9,911 bases of DNA, taken from contig DAOWME010000098.1 in assembly GCA_030643245.1 (NCBI GenBank), positions 1 through 9,911 on the forward strand. Reading direction: 5' to 3'. The position numbers and the translations under genes are program-made. The notes beneath the pieces were generated by a model, which did no database searches, was not told where the DNA came from, and was given only the letters and a program-made list of their open reading frames with translations. Shown here piece after piece: positions 1 to 7,233 of the stretch. The stretch is from Deltaproteobacteria bacterium (GTDB lineage: Bacteria; Desulfobacterota; UBA8473). Within the stretch, counting starts at the first letter, position 1; each line of letters begins with the position of its first letter.

Positions 1-140
1 CAAAACCACAGGAATAGTCTTACCTGTTTCGAGGATTTTGTGTTTGAAGATCGGGCAAAGCCTGTCCTCGACCCCGATCGGGGGATGGCCTGAAGATGAG
101 ATGTACAAATGGGGAAGTTGTTTCGGCCACGTCCCTAAGC
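1..140 (-). repeat. Interspersed repeat, copy 1 (one arm plus loop, cut by window edge, with 24-bp insertion)
   Basis: This stretch matches, in reverse complement, the repeats at 8220-8338 and 8895-9008. Reference orientation is the one that starts GGGACGGGG and ends GGTTTTG. Positions 1-135 correspond to the same 111-base core with an extra block at 61-84, so 135 = 111 + 24 with no other indels. Outside the insertion I count 8 differences from copy 3. The conserved outer end reads CCCTAAGC at 133-140. The distal arm seen in copy 3 would lie before base 1, so I cannot say whether this copy is complete. It lies about 90 bp upstream of the histidine kinase start, where it could form structured leader RNA or insulate the operon. 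That role is inference. Confidence 0.85.
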
Positions 141-214
141 CATTTGTAGCTAATAATTGAGTTTCAAAATTACCCTTATTTGTTTATGGTTCTAAGATTG
201 CTGCGTAAAATTCT

Positions 215-220
215 GAGGAG
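215..220 (+). promoter_or_regulatory. Ribosome binding site that sets the kinase start
   Basis: GAGGAG lies 7 nt before the ATG at 228. The upstream in-frame starts, TTG at 180 and ATG at 186, follow AT-rich sequence with no purine-rich site. The 228 start is therefore preferred, giving a protein 16 residues shorter than the longest reading frame. Confidence 0.7.
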
Positions 221-227
221 ACCGGCT

Positions 228-2597
228 ATGGCCCTCAAACGACTCAAGATATCATTCCCCGCTTCATTAAGAAAAACCTGCAAAAATGGTCTAAATAGTT
301 TCATTAAAGGGTTTTTAAACAGGTTCTCACGTCAAAAAGAGACGCGCGCTATCTTGAGCGATCACATGGCTGCTGAAGATTCCCCAATGATCAATGCTCA
401 GGAGTCAAAGAGGCGAAAGCGTGAACGTTACATCATTCTATTCGCCACCATTCTCGTCATCCTCCTGACATTTCTCGAAATCAACTCTTCAAAAGTTAGT
501 AGCCAACTTCCTATCGCCAATAACATTCTATTTTTCGGATTACTGAATATCAACGTGATTTTGCTGCTCCTCGTGACTTTTCTGGTGGTGAGGAATGTTG
601 CAAAGCTCATATTTGAGAGAAAGAAGAATATATTGGGGGCGAAACTCCGCAGCAAATTTGTTGTAGCGTTTGTCAGTCTGTCGATAGTACCCACAGTACT
701 CTTGTTTTTTGTGGCTGCGGGGTTTATAACCAATAGCATTGAAAACTGGTTTAGCATTCAAGTGGAGAACTCCCTACAGGAATCTCTTACAGTTGCACAA
801 GCATTCTATCGGAATTCAGCACACAACGCCATATATTTTGGAAGACAGATAAGCCACGGTATAACGAAACAAAGACTTTTAAGCCCAAGAAAACAGGGTT
901 CACTTAAGAGATTTATTCAATCCAAACGGGACCAATATAATCTGGGGGCGATAGAGGTATTTTCAGACAAATCAGAAGCTTTGGTAAGAGTAATCAATCC
1001 TGAAATACCTGTGGACGACATCACTATAGATGACCCGGAATTGATAGAGGAGGGATTAAAGGGAGACGGTACGACCAAGATTCAATCAGTAGGCGACGGG
1101 GACCTGATCAGGGGTGTAGTCCCTGTCTATTCCACGCCAAATAATCTAAAAGCCGTTGGGGTAGTGATGGTAAATTACTATGTACCTCAAAGGCTTGTTG
1201 CCAAAATGGCGGAGATATCTTCCACCTTTTCAGAGTACAGACAGCTCAAGAAGTTAAAACATCCGATAAAAGCAAGTTACTTCATAACCCTTTCCATCGT
1301 CACTTTGCTCATAATTTTTTCAGCTACGTGGTTTGGCTTTCATCTGGCGAAGGAGATCACAGTCCCGGTCCAAATACTGGCCAATGGAATTCATGAAGTT
1401 GCAGGTGGAAACCTGGATTTTCACATAGGCCCTGTGGCAGACAATGAAATCGGTAGTCTGATGAATTCGTTCAACAAGATGACCTATGACCTGAAGGCGA
1501 GTAAATCTATGTTGGAAGAAGCTAATATTGGATTGAAGGACACCAACGTAGAACTGGATCAACGCAGAAGATACATGGAGATAGTGCTGAAGAACGTGGC
1601 CGCCGGCGTGATATCTATTGACAAGGAAGGAAGGGTCAGTACCATAAATAAATCAGCGGAGAAAATGTTTGGGATAAAAGCTGAAAATGTAATAAATAAT
1701 CGCTATGGTGATGTATTTGCTCCCGACTCTGTGGAGGAGGTTAGGCAATTATTAGAAGGGGCAACCGACTCTGTGGACATGACTATTAGAAGGCAGATAA
1801 GGCTGTCTTTGCCGGATGAAACCCTGACTTTGCTTATAAGTGTTACGGTATTAGAGGATGAAGACGGAAACTATATGGGTCTGGTAGTGGTCTTCAACGA
1901 TTTGACCGAGGTCCAAAAGGCCCAACGAGCAGCAGCATGGCGGGAGGTAGCCCGGCGCATAGCCCATGAGATCAAGAACCCCCTGACCCCGATACAGCTC
2001 TCGGCGCAGAGGTTAAGGAAAAGGTATTTGGCTGAATTTTCCGAGAATGGTAAGGCCTTTGATGAATGTACGAAGACCATAATCGGCCAGGTGGAAGAAT
2101 TGAAGGCCTTAGTGGACGAGTTCTCAAATTTTGCCCGTTTGCCTTCGAGTAATCCCTGCCCAAATGACATAAATGAGATAATTAGAGAGACCCTTGCCCT
2201 GTATCAGGAAGCCCACAAGGGGATAAGTTTTGAGTTTAAGGGGAAACCCGATGTTCCGATTTTTGATTTGGACAGGGAGCAGATCAGGAGGGTAATAATT
2301 AATCTTCTCGACAATGCTGTGGATGCTGTGGGGAAGAGCGGAGAGGTCACTGTGGATACTTTTTATGATGAAGCCCTCCAAGTTACAAGGATGGAGATAG
2401 CTGACACAGGTTGCGGCATTTCTCAAAAGGACAGGTCACGACTCTTCGAGCCGTATTTCTCCACAAAAAAGTCAGGGACCGGTTTGGGGTTACCCATAGT
2501 CAATACGATAGTCTCCGATCACAACGGATATATCAGGATAAAAGAAAATCAGCCTAAGGGGTCGAGGTTCATAGTTGAGCTGCCGATCGGGCTTTGA
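228..2597 (+). CDS. ntrY: NtrY-like membrane sensor histidine kinase
   Basis: This is an inner-membrane sensor kinase of the NtrY type, 789 residues from the ATG at 228. In order it has: a long basic cytoplasmic N-terminus (1-67); two closely spaced membrane segments near 68-85 and 98-120; a third near 144-168; an extracytoplasmic sensor region of about 180 residues; a fourth membrane segment near 350-373; a HAMP linker (about 371-424); a PAS domain (about 448-560); then HisKA and HATPase_c. The phosphoaccepting His is H580 in AHEIKNPLTP. The N-box Asn is N696 in NLLDNAVDA, the G1 box is DTGCGI (726-731) and the G2 box is GTGLG (750-754), so autophosphorylation should be possible. Its partner is the response regulator that starts 15 nt after the stop codon. 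The NtrY name rests on the four-segment topology plus HAMP-PAS-HisKA order and the NtrX-type neighbour. The signal sensed is unknown, and a nitrogen role should not be assumed. Confidence 0.85.
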   Translation: MALKRLKISFPASLRKTCKNGLNSFIKGFLNRFSRQKETRAILSDHMAAEDSPMINAQESKRRKRERYIILFATILVILLTFLEINSSKVSSQLPIANNILFFGLLNINVILLLLVTFLVVRNVAKLIFERKKNILGAKLRSKFVVAFVSLSIVPTVLLFFVAAGFITNSIENWFSIQVENSLQESLTVAQAFYRNSAHNAIYFGRQISHGITKQRLLSPRKQGSLKRFIQSKRDQYNLGAIEVFSDKSEALVRVINPEIPVDDITIDDPELIEEGLKGDGTTKIQSVGDGDLIRGVVPVYSTPNNLKAVGVVMVNYYVPQRLVAKMAEISSTFSEYRQLKKLKHPIKASYFITLSIVTLLIIFSATWFGFHLAKEITVPVQILANGIHEVAGGNLDFHIGPVADNEIGSLMNSFNKMTYDLKASKSMLEEANIGLKDTNVELDQRRRYMEIVLKNVAAGVISIDKEGRVSTINKSAEKMFGIKAENVINNRYGDVFAPDSVEEVRQLLEGATDSVDMTIRRQIRLSLPDETLTLLISVTVLEDEDGNYMGLVVVFNDLTEVQKAQRAAAWREVARRIAHEIKNPLTPIQLSAQRLRKRYLAEFSENGKAFDECTKTIIGQVEELKALVDEFSNFARLPSSNPCPNDINEIIRETLALYQEAHKGISFEFKGKPDVPIFDLDREQIRRVIINLLDNAVDAVGKSGEVTVDTFYDEALQVTRMEIADTGCGISQKDRSRLFEPYFSTKKSGTGLGLPIVNTIVSDHNGYIRIKENQPKGSRFIVELPIGL

Positions 2598-2612
2598 AGA
2601 AAAGGGTTTGGA

Positions 2613-3974
2613 ATGAAAAAGAGTATATTGGTAGTTGATGATGAGGAGAGTATAAGGAATTCGTTGCGTGGCGTTTTGAAAGATGAAGGCTACAATGTGT
2701 TGTTGGCTTGTGACGGTGAGGAGGCTATAGAGAAGGCCGAAAAAGATAAGCCTAATCTGGTCCTCCTTGATATCTGGATGCCGGGGATCGATGGGATCGA
2801 GACGTTGAAGAAGCTAAAAGCAATGTTTCCCAGGCTCGGTGTTATTATGATCTCAGGACACGGTACCATAGAGACGGCAGTCACTGCTACGAAACTAGGA
2901 GCATATGACTTCATAGAAAAACCGCTGTCACTCGATAAGGTTGTGTTGACAATAGAGCATGCCCTCAATCTTCAGCAATTGGAGGACGAGAATGAGATCC
3001 TTCGTCAGAAGATTCACAAGAGGTACGAGATAATTGGTAATAGTGAAGCAATTACCAGGCTGACAGAGCAGATCACAATCGCTGCACCAACCAACGGATG
3101 GATCTTGATAGGAGGTGAGAATGGGACTGGAAAGGAGCTGGTAGCCCGTTCTATACACAAGAAGAGCCTTCGGGCCGATAATCCCTTTGTGGAAGTGAAC
3201 TGCGCTGCAATCCCGGAAGAGTTGATCGAAAGTGAATTATTCGGATATGAAAAGGGGGCATTCACCGGAGCTGTGTCGCAAAAGAAAGGAAAATTCGACA
3301 TGGCTAATGGGGGCACTATCTTTCTCGATGAGATAGCGGATATGGGCTTGAAGACCCAGGCTAAGATTTTGAGGATCCTCCAGGAACAGGAGTTTGAAAG
3401 GGTCGGCGGAACCAGAAGAATACATATAGATGTTAGGGTGATCGCTGCCACAAATAGAGACCTGAGGAAAGAGATCGAGTTAGGTAACTTCAGGGAAGAC
3501 CTCTATTACAGGTTGAATGTTATACCCCTCGAGGTTCCATCTCTTAGGGATAGAAAGGTGGATATCCCCTTATTGGTCTTGCATTTTTTGAAAGAGTTCT
3601 CCGCAGCAAATGGGTTGGAGGAGAAAGAGATATCAAATGAGGCTCTAGAGATGTTCACAGAATATGCATGGCCAGGAAATATCCGGGAGTTGAAGAACGT
3701 CATTGAAAGGTTGGTCATTATGACTCGTGCGAGGGTGATTAGAAAAGAGGACATACCGGTTCCGATAAATAGAGAACCGGAGACTGGAGAGAAGAACGGT
3801 CTTTTTGAGACCGATTCCCTGAAGGCCGCCAGGGATGGATTTGAAAGGCAATTCATCGAAGAAAAATTGAGGGAGTTTAGTGATAACGTGTCGAAAACAG
3901 CACAGGCCATAGGTATTGAAAGAAGCCACTTACACAGAAAGATCAAGAGCCTAGGTATAGATGTGACAAGGTAG
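2613..3974 (+). CDS. ntrX: NtrX-like sigma-54-dependent response regulator
   Basis: This cytoplasmic transcription activator of 453 residues has three domains. The receiver domain (1-118) has acidic pocket D9/D10, phosphoacceptor D53 in LLDIWMPG, S81 and K103 in IEKP. The AAA+ sigma-54 interaction domain (about 140-370) has Walker A GENGTGKE (168-175), a complete GAFTGA loop (215-220), Walker B GGTIFLDE (233-240), the REDLYYRL arginine region (294-301) and GNIREL (355-360). A Fis-type helix-turn-helix occupies about 425-449. All residues needed for phosphorylation, ATP hydrolysis and sigma-54 remodelling are present. This is notable because some alphaproteobacterial NtrX proteins have a degenerate GAFTGA loop (family knowledge, recalled). 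A modest SD (AAAGGG) precedes the ATG. It is very probably co-transcribed with the kinase and possibly with the mutase gene downstream. The target promoters are unknown, and I saw no convincing -24/-12 promoter in the non-coding gaps. Confidence 0.88.
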   Translation: MKKSILVVDDEESIRNSLRGVLKDEGYNVLLACDGEEAIEKAEKDKPNLVLLDIWMPGIDGIETLKKLKAMFPRLGVIMISGHGTIETAVTATKLGAYDFIEKPLSLDKVVLTIEHALNLQQLEDENEILRQKIHKRYEIIGNSEAITRLTEQITIAAPTNGWILIGGENGTGKELVARSIHKKSLRADNPFVEVNCAAIPEELIESELFGYEKGAFTGAVSQKKGKFDMANGGTIFLDEIADMGLKTQAKILRILQEQEFERVGGTRRIHIDVRVIAATNRDLRKEIELGNFREDLYYRLNVIPLEVPSLRDRKVDIPLLVLHFLKEFSAANGLEEKEISNEALEMFTEYAWPGNIRELKNVIERLVIMTRARVIRKEDIPVPINREPETGEKNGLFETDSLKAARDGFERQFIEEKLREFSDNVSKTAQAIGIERSHLHRKIKSLGIDVTR

Positions 3975-4006
3975 AGAGGCAAAAATAAAGAAATGGAGGG
4001 GTTAAG

Positions 4007-5668
4007 ATGGGTTCTGAACATGGAGATATTAGAGAAGAATTTGACAGATGGAATGATGGAGTTGAAAAAGCTCTGACTAAACGTCCTGAAAGGAAAGAGA
4101 GCTTTGATAGTACCTCCGGCATCGAGTTCAAGAGGGCTTTTACCCCATTGGATATGGATGGCATAGACTACCTCAGGGACATAGGATTTCCATCGAAATA
4201 CCCTTTTACAAGAGGGGTACAGCCCACCATGTATCGTGGGAGGTTCTGGACGATGAGGCAATATGCTGGATTTGGCACTGCAGAGGATACCAACAAACGT
4301 TATAAGTACCTTCTGGAACAAGGTCAGACTGGTCTCAGTGTTGCCTTCGATCTACCTACCCAGATAGGTTATGACTCCGACCAACCACTGAGTCTGGGGG
4401 AAGTGGGTAAATGCGGGGTTGCGATTGACTCAATGGCGGATATGGAGACTCTCTTTGACGGGATTCCCATGGATAAGGTTAGCACGTCGATGACGATCAA
4501 CTCAACAGCTGCCATCCTCCTTGCCATGTATATAGGGGTTGCCGAAAAACAGGGGGTGGCTCTCGACAAACTGAACGGAACGATTCAGAATGATATTTTG
4601 AAGGAATACGTAGCTAGGGGGACCTACATATTCCCACCGAAGGAATCCATGCGAATCATCACGGATATATTTGCATTCTGTAAGGACAATATACCCCGTT
4701 GGAATACTATTAGTATCAGCGGTTATCATATCCGAGAAGCCGGATCTTCAGCTGTTCAGGAAGTGGCTTTCACGTTGGCAAATGGTATTGCCTACGTGGA
4801 GGCTGCCATCAAGGTGGGCCTAAACGTGGATGATTTTGCTTCTCGTCTCTCTTTCTTCTTCAATGCGCACAACAATATCATCGAAGAAGTTGCCAAATTC
4901 AGGGCTGCGAGGAAGTTGTGGGCGAAGATAATGAAGGAGAGGTTCGGAGCGAAGAAGGATAAATCATGCACCTTGAGATTCCACACCCAGACGGCTGGTT
5001 GCACCCTTACGGCCCAACAGCCGACCAATAACATAGTCAGGGTGGCATTCCAGGCATTGGCTGCCGTTCTAGGGGGATCGCAGTCTCTTCATACTAATTC
5101 CTTTGATGAGGCGCTGGCATTACCCTCTGAAGATGCAGTCAGGACAGCGCTTCGAACCCAGCAGGTCATCGCCTATGAGAGCGGTGTGGCCGATATTGTG
5201 GACCCGCTGGCAGGTTCCTATGCTGTTGAATCATTAACAGACACGATTGAGAAGAAGGCCTTGAAGTACATTGAGAAGATAGACTTTCTGGGTGGGGCGA
5301 TAAAGGCGATAGAAACGGCGTATATGCAGAAAGAGATAGGCGACAGCGCCTATGATTATCAGATGAGTGTGGAGAAGAAAGGTAGTATAATTGTCGGATT
5401 AAATCAATTTATGATGGAAGAGGCGCCCCCGAGCAATCTCCTAAGGGTCAATCCTCAGGTTGGTAAACTGCAGCAGGAGAAGTTGGAAAAGGTAAAGAAA
5501 GAAAGGGACAACACGAAGGTCGACAAGTCACTCAAAGAATTGGAAGGTGTGGCACATGGGGAAGACAATCTGATGCCGATCATAGTGGAGGCTGTGAAAA
5601 ACTACGCCACTTTGGGTGAAATTGCTGATACGCTCAGGGGTGTTTTTGGTGAATATCGAGAGGCATAG
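4007..5668 (+). CDS. mcmA: Methylmalonyl-CoA mutase large (catalytic) subunit, without B12 domain
   Basis: This is the TIM-barrel subunit of adenosylcobalamin-dependent methylmalonyl-CoA mutase, which interconverts (R)-methylmalonyl-CoA and succinyl-CoA in the cytoplasm. It has 553 residues, the usual length for the separate large subunit. Family motifs are TMYRGRFWTMRQYAGF (74-89), GLSVAFDLPTQ, GTIQNDILKEY (191-201), SGYHIREAG (239-247) and SLHTNSFDEA. By alignment with Propionibacterium MutB (recalled), Y86, Q194, R204 and H241 correspond to Y89, Q197, R207 and H244. The Tyr and Arg favour a methylmalonyl substrate; isobutyryl- and 2-hydroxyisobutyryl-CoA mutases replace both. No DxHxxG cobalamin motif is present, so a small B12-binding subunit must come from elsewhere in the genome. 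The start has a strong SD (GGAGGGG, 5 nt spacer). It begins 32 nt after the response regulator stop with no terminator between, suggesting co-transcription. Its 3' end overlaps a convergent hydrolase gene. Confidence 0.93.
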   Translation: MGSEHGDIREEFDRWNDGVEKALTKRPERKESFDSTSGIEFKRAFTPLDMDGIDYLRDIGFPSKYPFTRGVQPTMYRGRFWTMRQYAGFGTAEDTNKRYKYLLEQGQTGLSVAFDLPTQIGYDSDQPLSLGEVGKCGVAIDSMADMETLFDGIPMDKVSTSMTINSTAAILLAMYIGVAEKQGVALDKLNGTIQNDILKEYVARGTYIFPPKESMRIITDIFAFCKDNIPRWNTISISGYHIREAGSSAVQEVAFTLANGIAYVEAAIKVGLNVDDFASRLSFFFNAHNNIIEEVAKFRAARKLWAKIMKERFGAKKDKSCTLRFHTQTAGCTLTAQQPTNNIVRVAFQALAAVLGGSQSLHTNSFDEALALPSEDAVRTALRTQQVIAYESGVADIVDPLAGSYAVESLTDTIEKKALKYIEKIDFLGGAIKAIETAYMQKEIGDSAYDYQMSVEKKGSIIVGLNQFMMEEAPPSNLLRVNPQVGKLQQEKLEKVKKERDNTKVDKSLKELEGVAHGEDNLMPIIVEAVKNYATLGEIADTLRGVFGEYREA

Positions 5669-6428
5669 AGTTGACCTTCTTCAGCCATCTTAGGGCGCCG
5701 GTGATCGCCCTTTGATCTGTTCGGATTCTGTGTTCAGCTCCTTTGATCAACAATATATCTTTGGGGTTCTTGGCTTTTTCGTAGAGGTTCCATGCATGGC
5801 TTACGTCAACCGTGTCGTCGTTGGTTCCGTGAATTATGAGCACAGGTCTCGGTGAAATTCCATCAACCCACTTGATTGGGCTGATATCTTTAAAACCTTT
5901 TACCCATTCTTCGACTGACCTGGGATAGCCCTGATCTCGTATGATTCCAATCGTTTTAGCCTGGCTGATGAATGAGTTGACCCTTTCAGGCTCGTAAATA
6001 AGGCTAAACTCTGATGGACAGGCACATATTACGAGGGAAGAGATCCTTGGATCGTGGGCGGTCACGTACACGGATACGGCAGCGCCTCCACTGAATCCCA
6101 TCAGTGAGATGCGCTCCTTGTCTATCTCTGGTCGGTTGAAGAGAAAATCCATCACTGCAGCGAGGTCTCGAGTCCAGCCAAAGATATCAAAATTGCCATC
6201 ACTTTCACCGGCTCCTCTGAAATTAAAGATCAAAGCACCAAAGCCCTCCGCGCAAAACCTTTCAGCAAGGAGTTGATAACCTCTGTCTGTTGGATCTTTT
6301 GCCCGTCCGGGGATACCGTGGCATAGACAAACAGTCGGATATGTTTCCGCTACCTCAACTTTAGGCAGGTAAATTTCCAATACTATTCGCAGGCCATCCA
6401 CAATCAAAGACGTTTTATCTTTAATCAT
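5634..6428 (-). CDS. Alpha/beta hydrolase, probable esterase or peptidase-like
   Basis: This is a 264-residue cytoplasmic alpha/beta-hydrolase of unknown substrate. The oxyanion-hole motif is CHGIPG (36-41), and FNFRGAGESDG (69-79) follows as in esterases and S9-type hydrolases. The nucleophile is S113 in GFSGG, the acid is probably D205 in HGTNDDTVDV, and the catalytic His is H233 in GAEHR. The triad is complete, and there is no signal peptide or membrane segment. The longest frame begins with a GTG at 6473, but the ATG at 6428 has a clear SD and is chosen here. The gene is transcribed alone from a promoter in the divergent region at 6509-6537. Its last 35 bp overlap the end of the mutase gene on the other strand. 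Nothing in the context fixes its substrate; a CoA-thioester or carboxylester hydrolase is possible. Confidence 0.85.
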   Translation of the reverse strand: MIKDKTSLIVDGLRIVLEIYLPKVEVAETYPTVCLCHGIPGRAKDPTDRGYQLLAERFCAEGFGALIFNFRGAGESDGNFDIFGWTRDLAAVMDFLFNRPEIDKERISLMGFSGGAAVSVYVTAHDPRISSLVICACPSEFSLIYEPERVNSFISQAKTIGIIRDQGYPRSVEEWVKGFKDISPIKWVDGISPRPVLIIHGTNDDTVDVSHAWNLYEKAKNPKDILLIKGAEHRIRTDQRAITGALRWLKKVNSMPLDIHQKHP

Positions 6429-6434
6429 CCTTTT

Positions 6435-6441
6435 CCCCCTT
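6435..6441 (-). promoter_or_regulatory. Ribosome binding site that sets the hydrolase start
   Basis: Read on the - strand, AAGGGGG lies 6 nt before the ATG at 6428. It supports that ATG over the upstream GTG at 6473, which has no purine-rich site. The 15 residues that the longer frame would add (start MIYYIEKGD) do not resemble a hydrolase N-terminus. Confidence 0.65.
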
Positions 6442-6508
6442 ATCGTGTCTCCTTTTTCAATATAATAAATCACAGGCTGAATAATGATCCTGGCAAGTTG
6501 TAACCCTC

Positions 6509-6537
6509 AGTATAGTTAATCCACAATTTAGTTGCAA
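6509..6537 (-). promoter_or_regulatory. Putative sigma-70 promoter for the hydrolase
   Basis: On the - strand, TTGCAA (6532-6537) and TATACT (6509-6514) are separated by exactly 17 bp, matching 4/6 and 5/6 of the -35 and -10 consensus. Transcription would begin near 6502, giving a leader of about 75 nt before the ATG at 6428. The -35 hexamer is itself a palindrome. Confidence 0.5.
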
Positions 6538-6550
6538 ACAAAAAAATTAC

Positions 6551-6579
6551 TTGATATTATCTGATGTTAAATATATCTT
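6551..6579 (+). promoter_or_regulatory. Putative sigma-70 promoter for the HNH-rluD pair
   Basis: TTGATA (6551-6556) and TATCTT (6574-6579) have 17-bp spacing, with about 5/6 and 4/6 consensus matches. The start site would be near 6586, about 20 nt before the GTG at 6607. The region is strongly AT-rich, so chance matches are likely and confidence is limited. Confidence 0.35.
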
Positions 6580-6606
6580 ATTAATAACTAATCTGAAAAG
6601 CATTTT

Positions 6607-7218
6607 GTGTGCGTCTCCAATATGATAAGCTCAAATGTCTTAGTCCTCAATAGATCCTATTTGCCCGTCCACGTCACCACGGTTAGGAGGGCATTTTCGT
6701 TATTATACCAGGGGATTGCCAAGGCGGTCAATTCCCAGTTCGAGACCTTTGATTTCGAGAGTTGGAGGGATTTGAGTATAGAACAACACGACGAAACTCT
6801 GGGTCTTGTTGACAGGGTGATAAAGATTCCCAGGGTTATACTCCTGCTAACCTATGATAAAATACCAAAGACCCAGGTGAGATTTACGAGAGCAAACATA
6901 TATGCAAGAGACAAGAACACTTGTCAATATTGCAGTGGCGTTTTCCCGAAGAATGAATTGACTCTCGATCATGTTGTACCACGTGTACGCGGAGGGACCA
7001 GTTGCTGGAAAAATGTGGTCTGCTGTTGCGTTCTCTGCAATAAGAAGAAGGGTGGTAAACTGCCGCGAGAGATCGGCATGAGACTCCTCAAACCACCCGG
7101 TAAGCCCCACTGGACTCCATTCTTCAAAGTTTCCCTGCAGGATATAAGACGGAGAGAGTGGGAAACATTTCTGAGCATGGTGGATCTCTCGTACTGGAAC
7201 ACAGAGCTAAAGGAGTAA
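6607..7218 (+). CDS. HNH endonuclease family protein
   Basis: This 203-residue protein has a C-terminal HNH/beta-beta-alpha-metal nuclease domain. A zinc-type pair C106/C109 (CQYC) precedes the DH dyad D121-H122 in DHVVPRVRGG. N136 follows in the WKNVV segment, and a second Cys pair C141/C144 with N145 completes the motif. The N-terminal half (VLVLNRSYLPVHVTTVRRA, about 11-29) is the conserved non-nuclease part of a widespread bacterial HNH family whose biological role is not established, so I cannot name a substrate. The start is uncertain. GTG 6607 has a weak upstream AAAAG, while ATG 6622 fits the usual family N-terminus but has no good SD. The rluD gene begins 15 nt after the stop, so the two are likely co-transcribed. 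No restriction-methylation or toxin partner is seen. Confidence 0.85.
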   Translation: MCVSNMISSNVLVLNRSYLPVHVTTVRRAFSLLYQGIAKAVNSQFETFDFESWRDLSIEQHDETLGLVDRVIKIPRVILLLTYDKIPKTQVRFTRANIYARDKNTCQYCSGVFPKNELTLDHVVPRVRGGTSCWKNVVCCCVLCNKKKGGKLPREIGMRLLKPPGKPHWTPFFKVSLQDIRRREWETFLSMVDLSYWNTELKE

Positions 7219-7233
7219 TTTCTCAATAATCTT

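Noticed and set aside
144..200. Promoter for the ntrY operon between repeat copy 1 and the start codon
   Set aside because: Candidate pairs such as TTACCC with TAAGAT at 17 bp match consensus poorly. The region is AT-rich, so I do not call one.
3506..4321. Long 271-codon frame on the - strand opposite ntrX and the mutase start
   Set aside because: It is antisense to two genes with intact family motifs across this region. Its composition is that of a shadow frame, and it has no recognisable domain.
5692..5711. Hairpin AGGGCG-8-CGCCCT just after the mutase stop, as a terminator
   Set aside because: The stem is only 6 bp, there is no proper T-run, and it lies inside the hydrolase coding sequence, so chance cannot be excluded.
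6607..7218. HNH protein as part of a restriction, homing or defence system
   Set aside because: No methyltransferase, helicase, toxin partner, intron or intein signature lies nearby, and the neighbour is a housekeeping RNA-modification gene.
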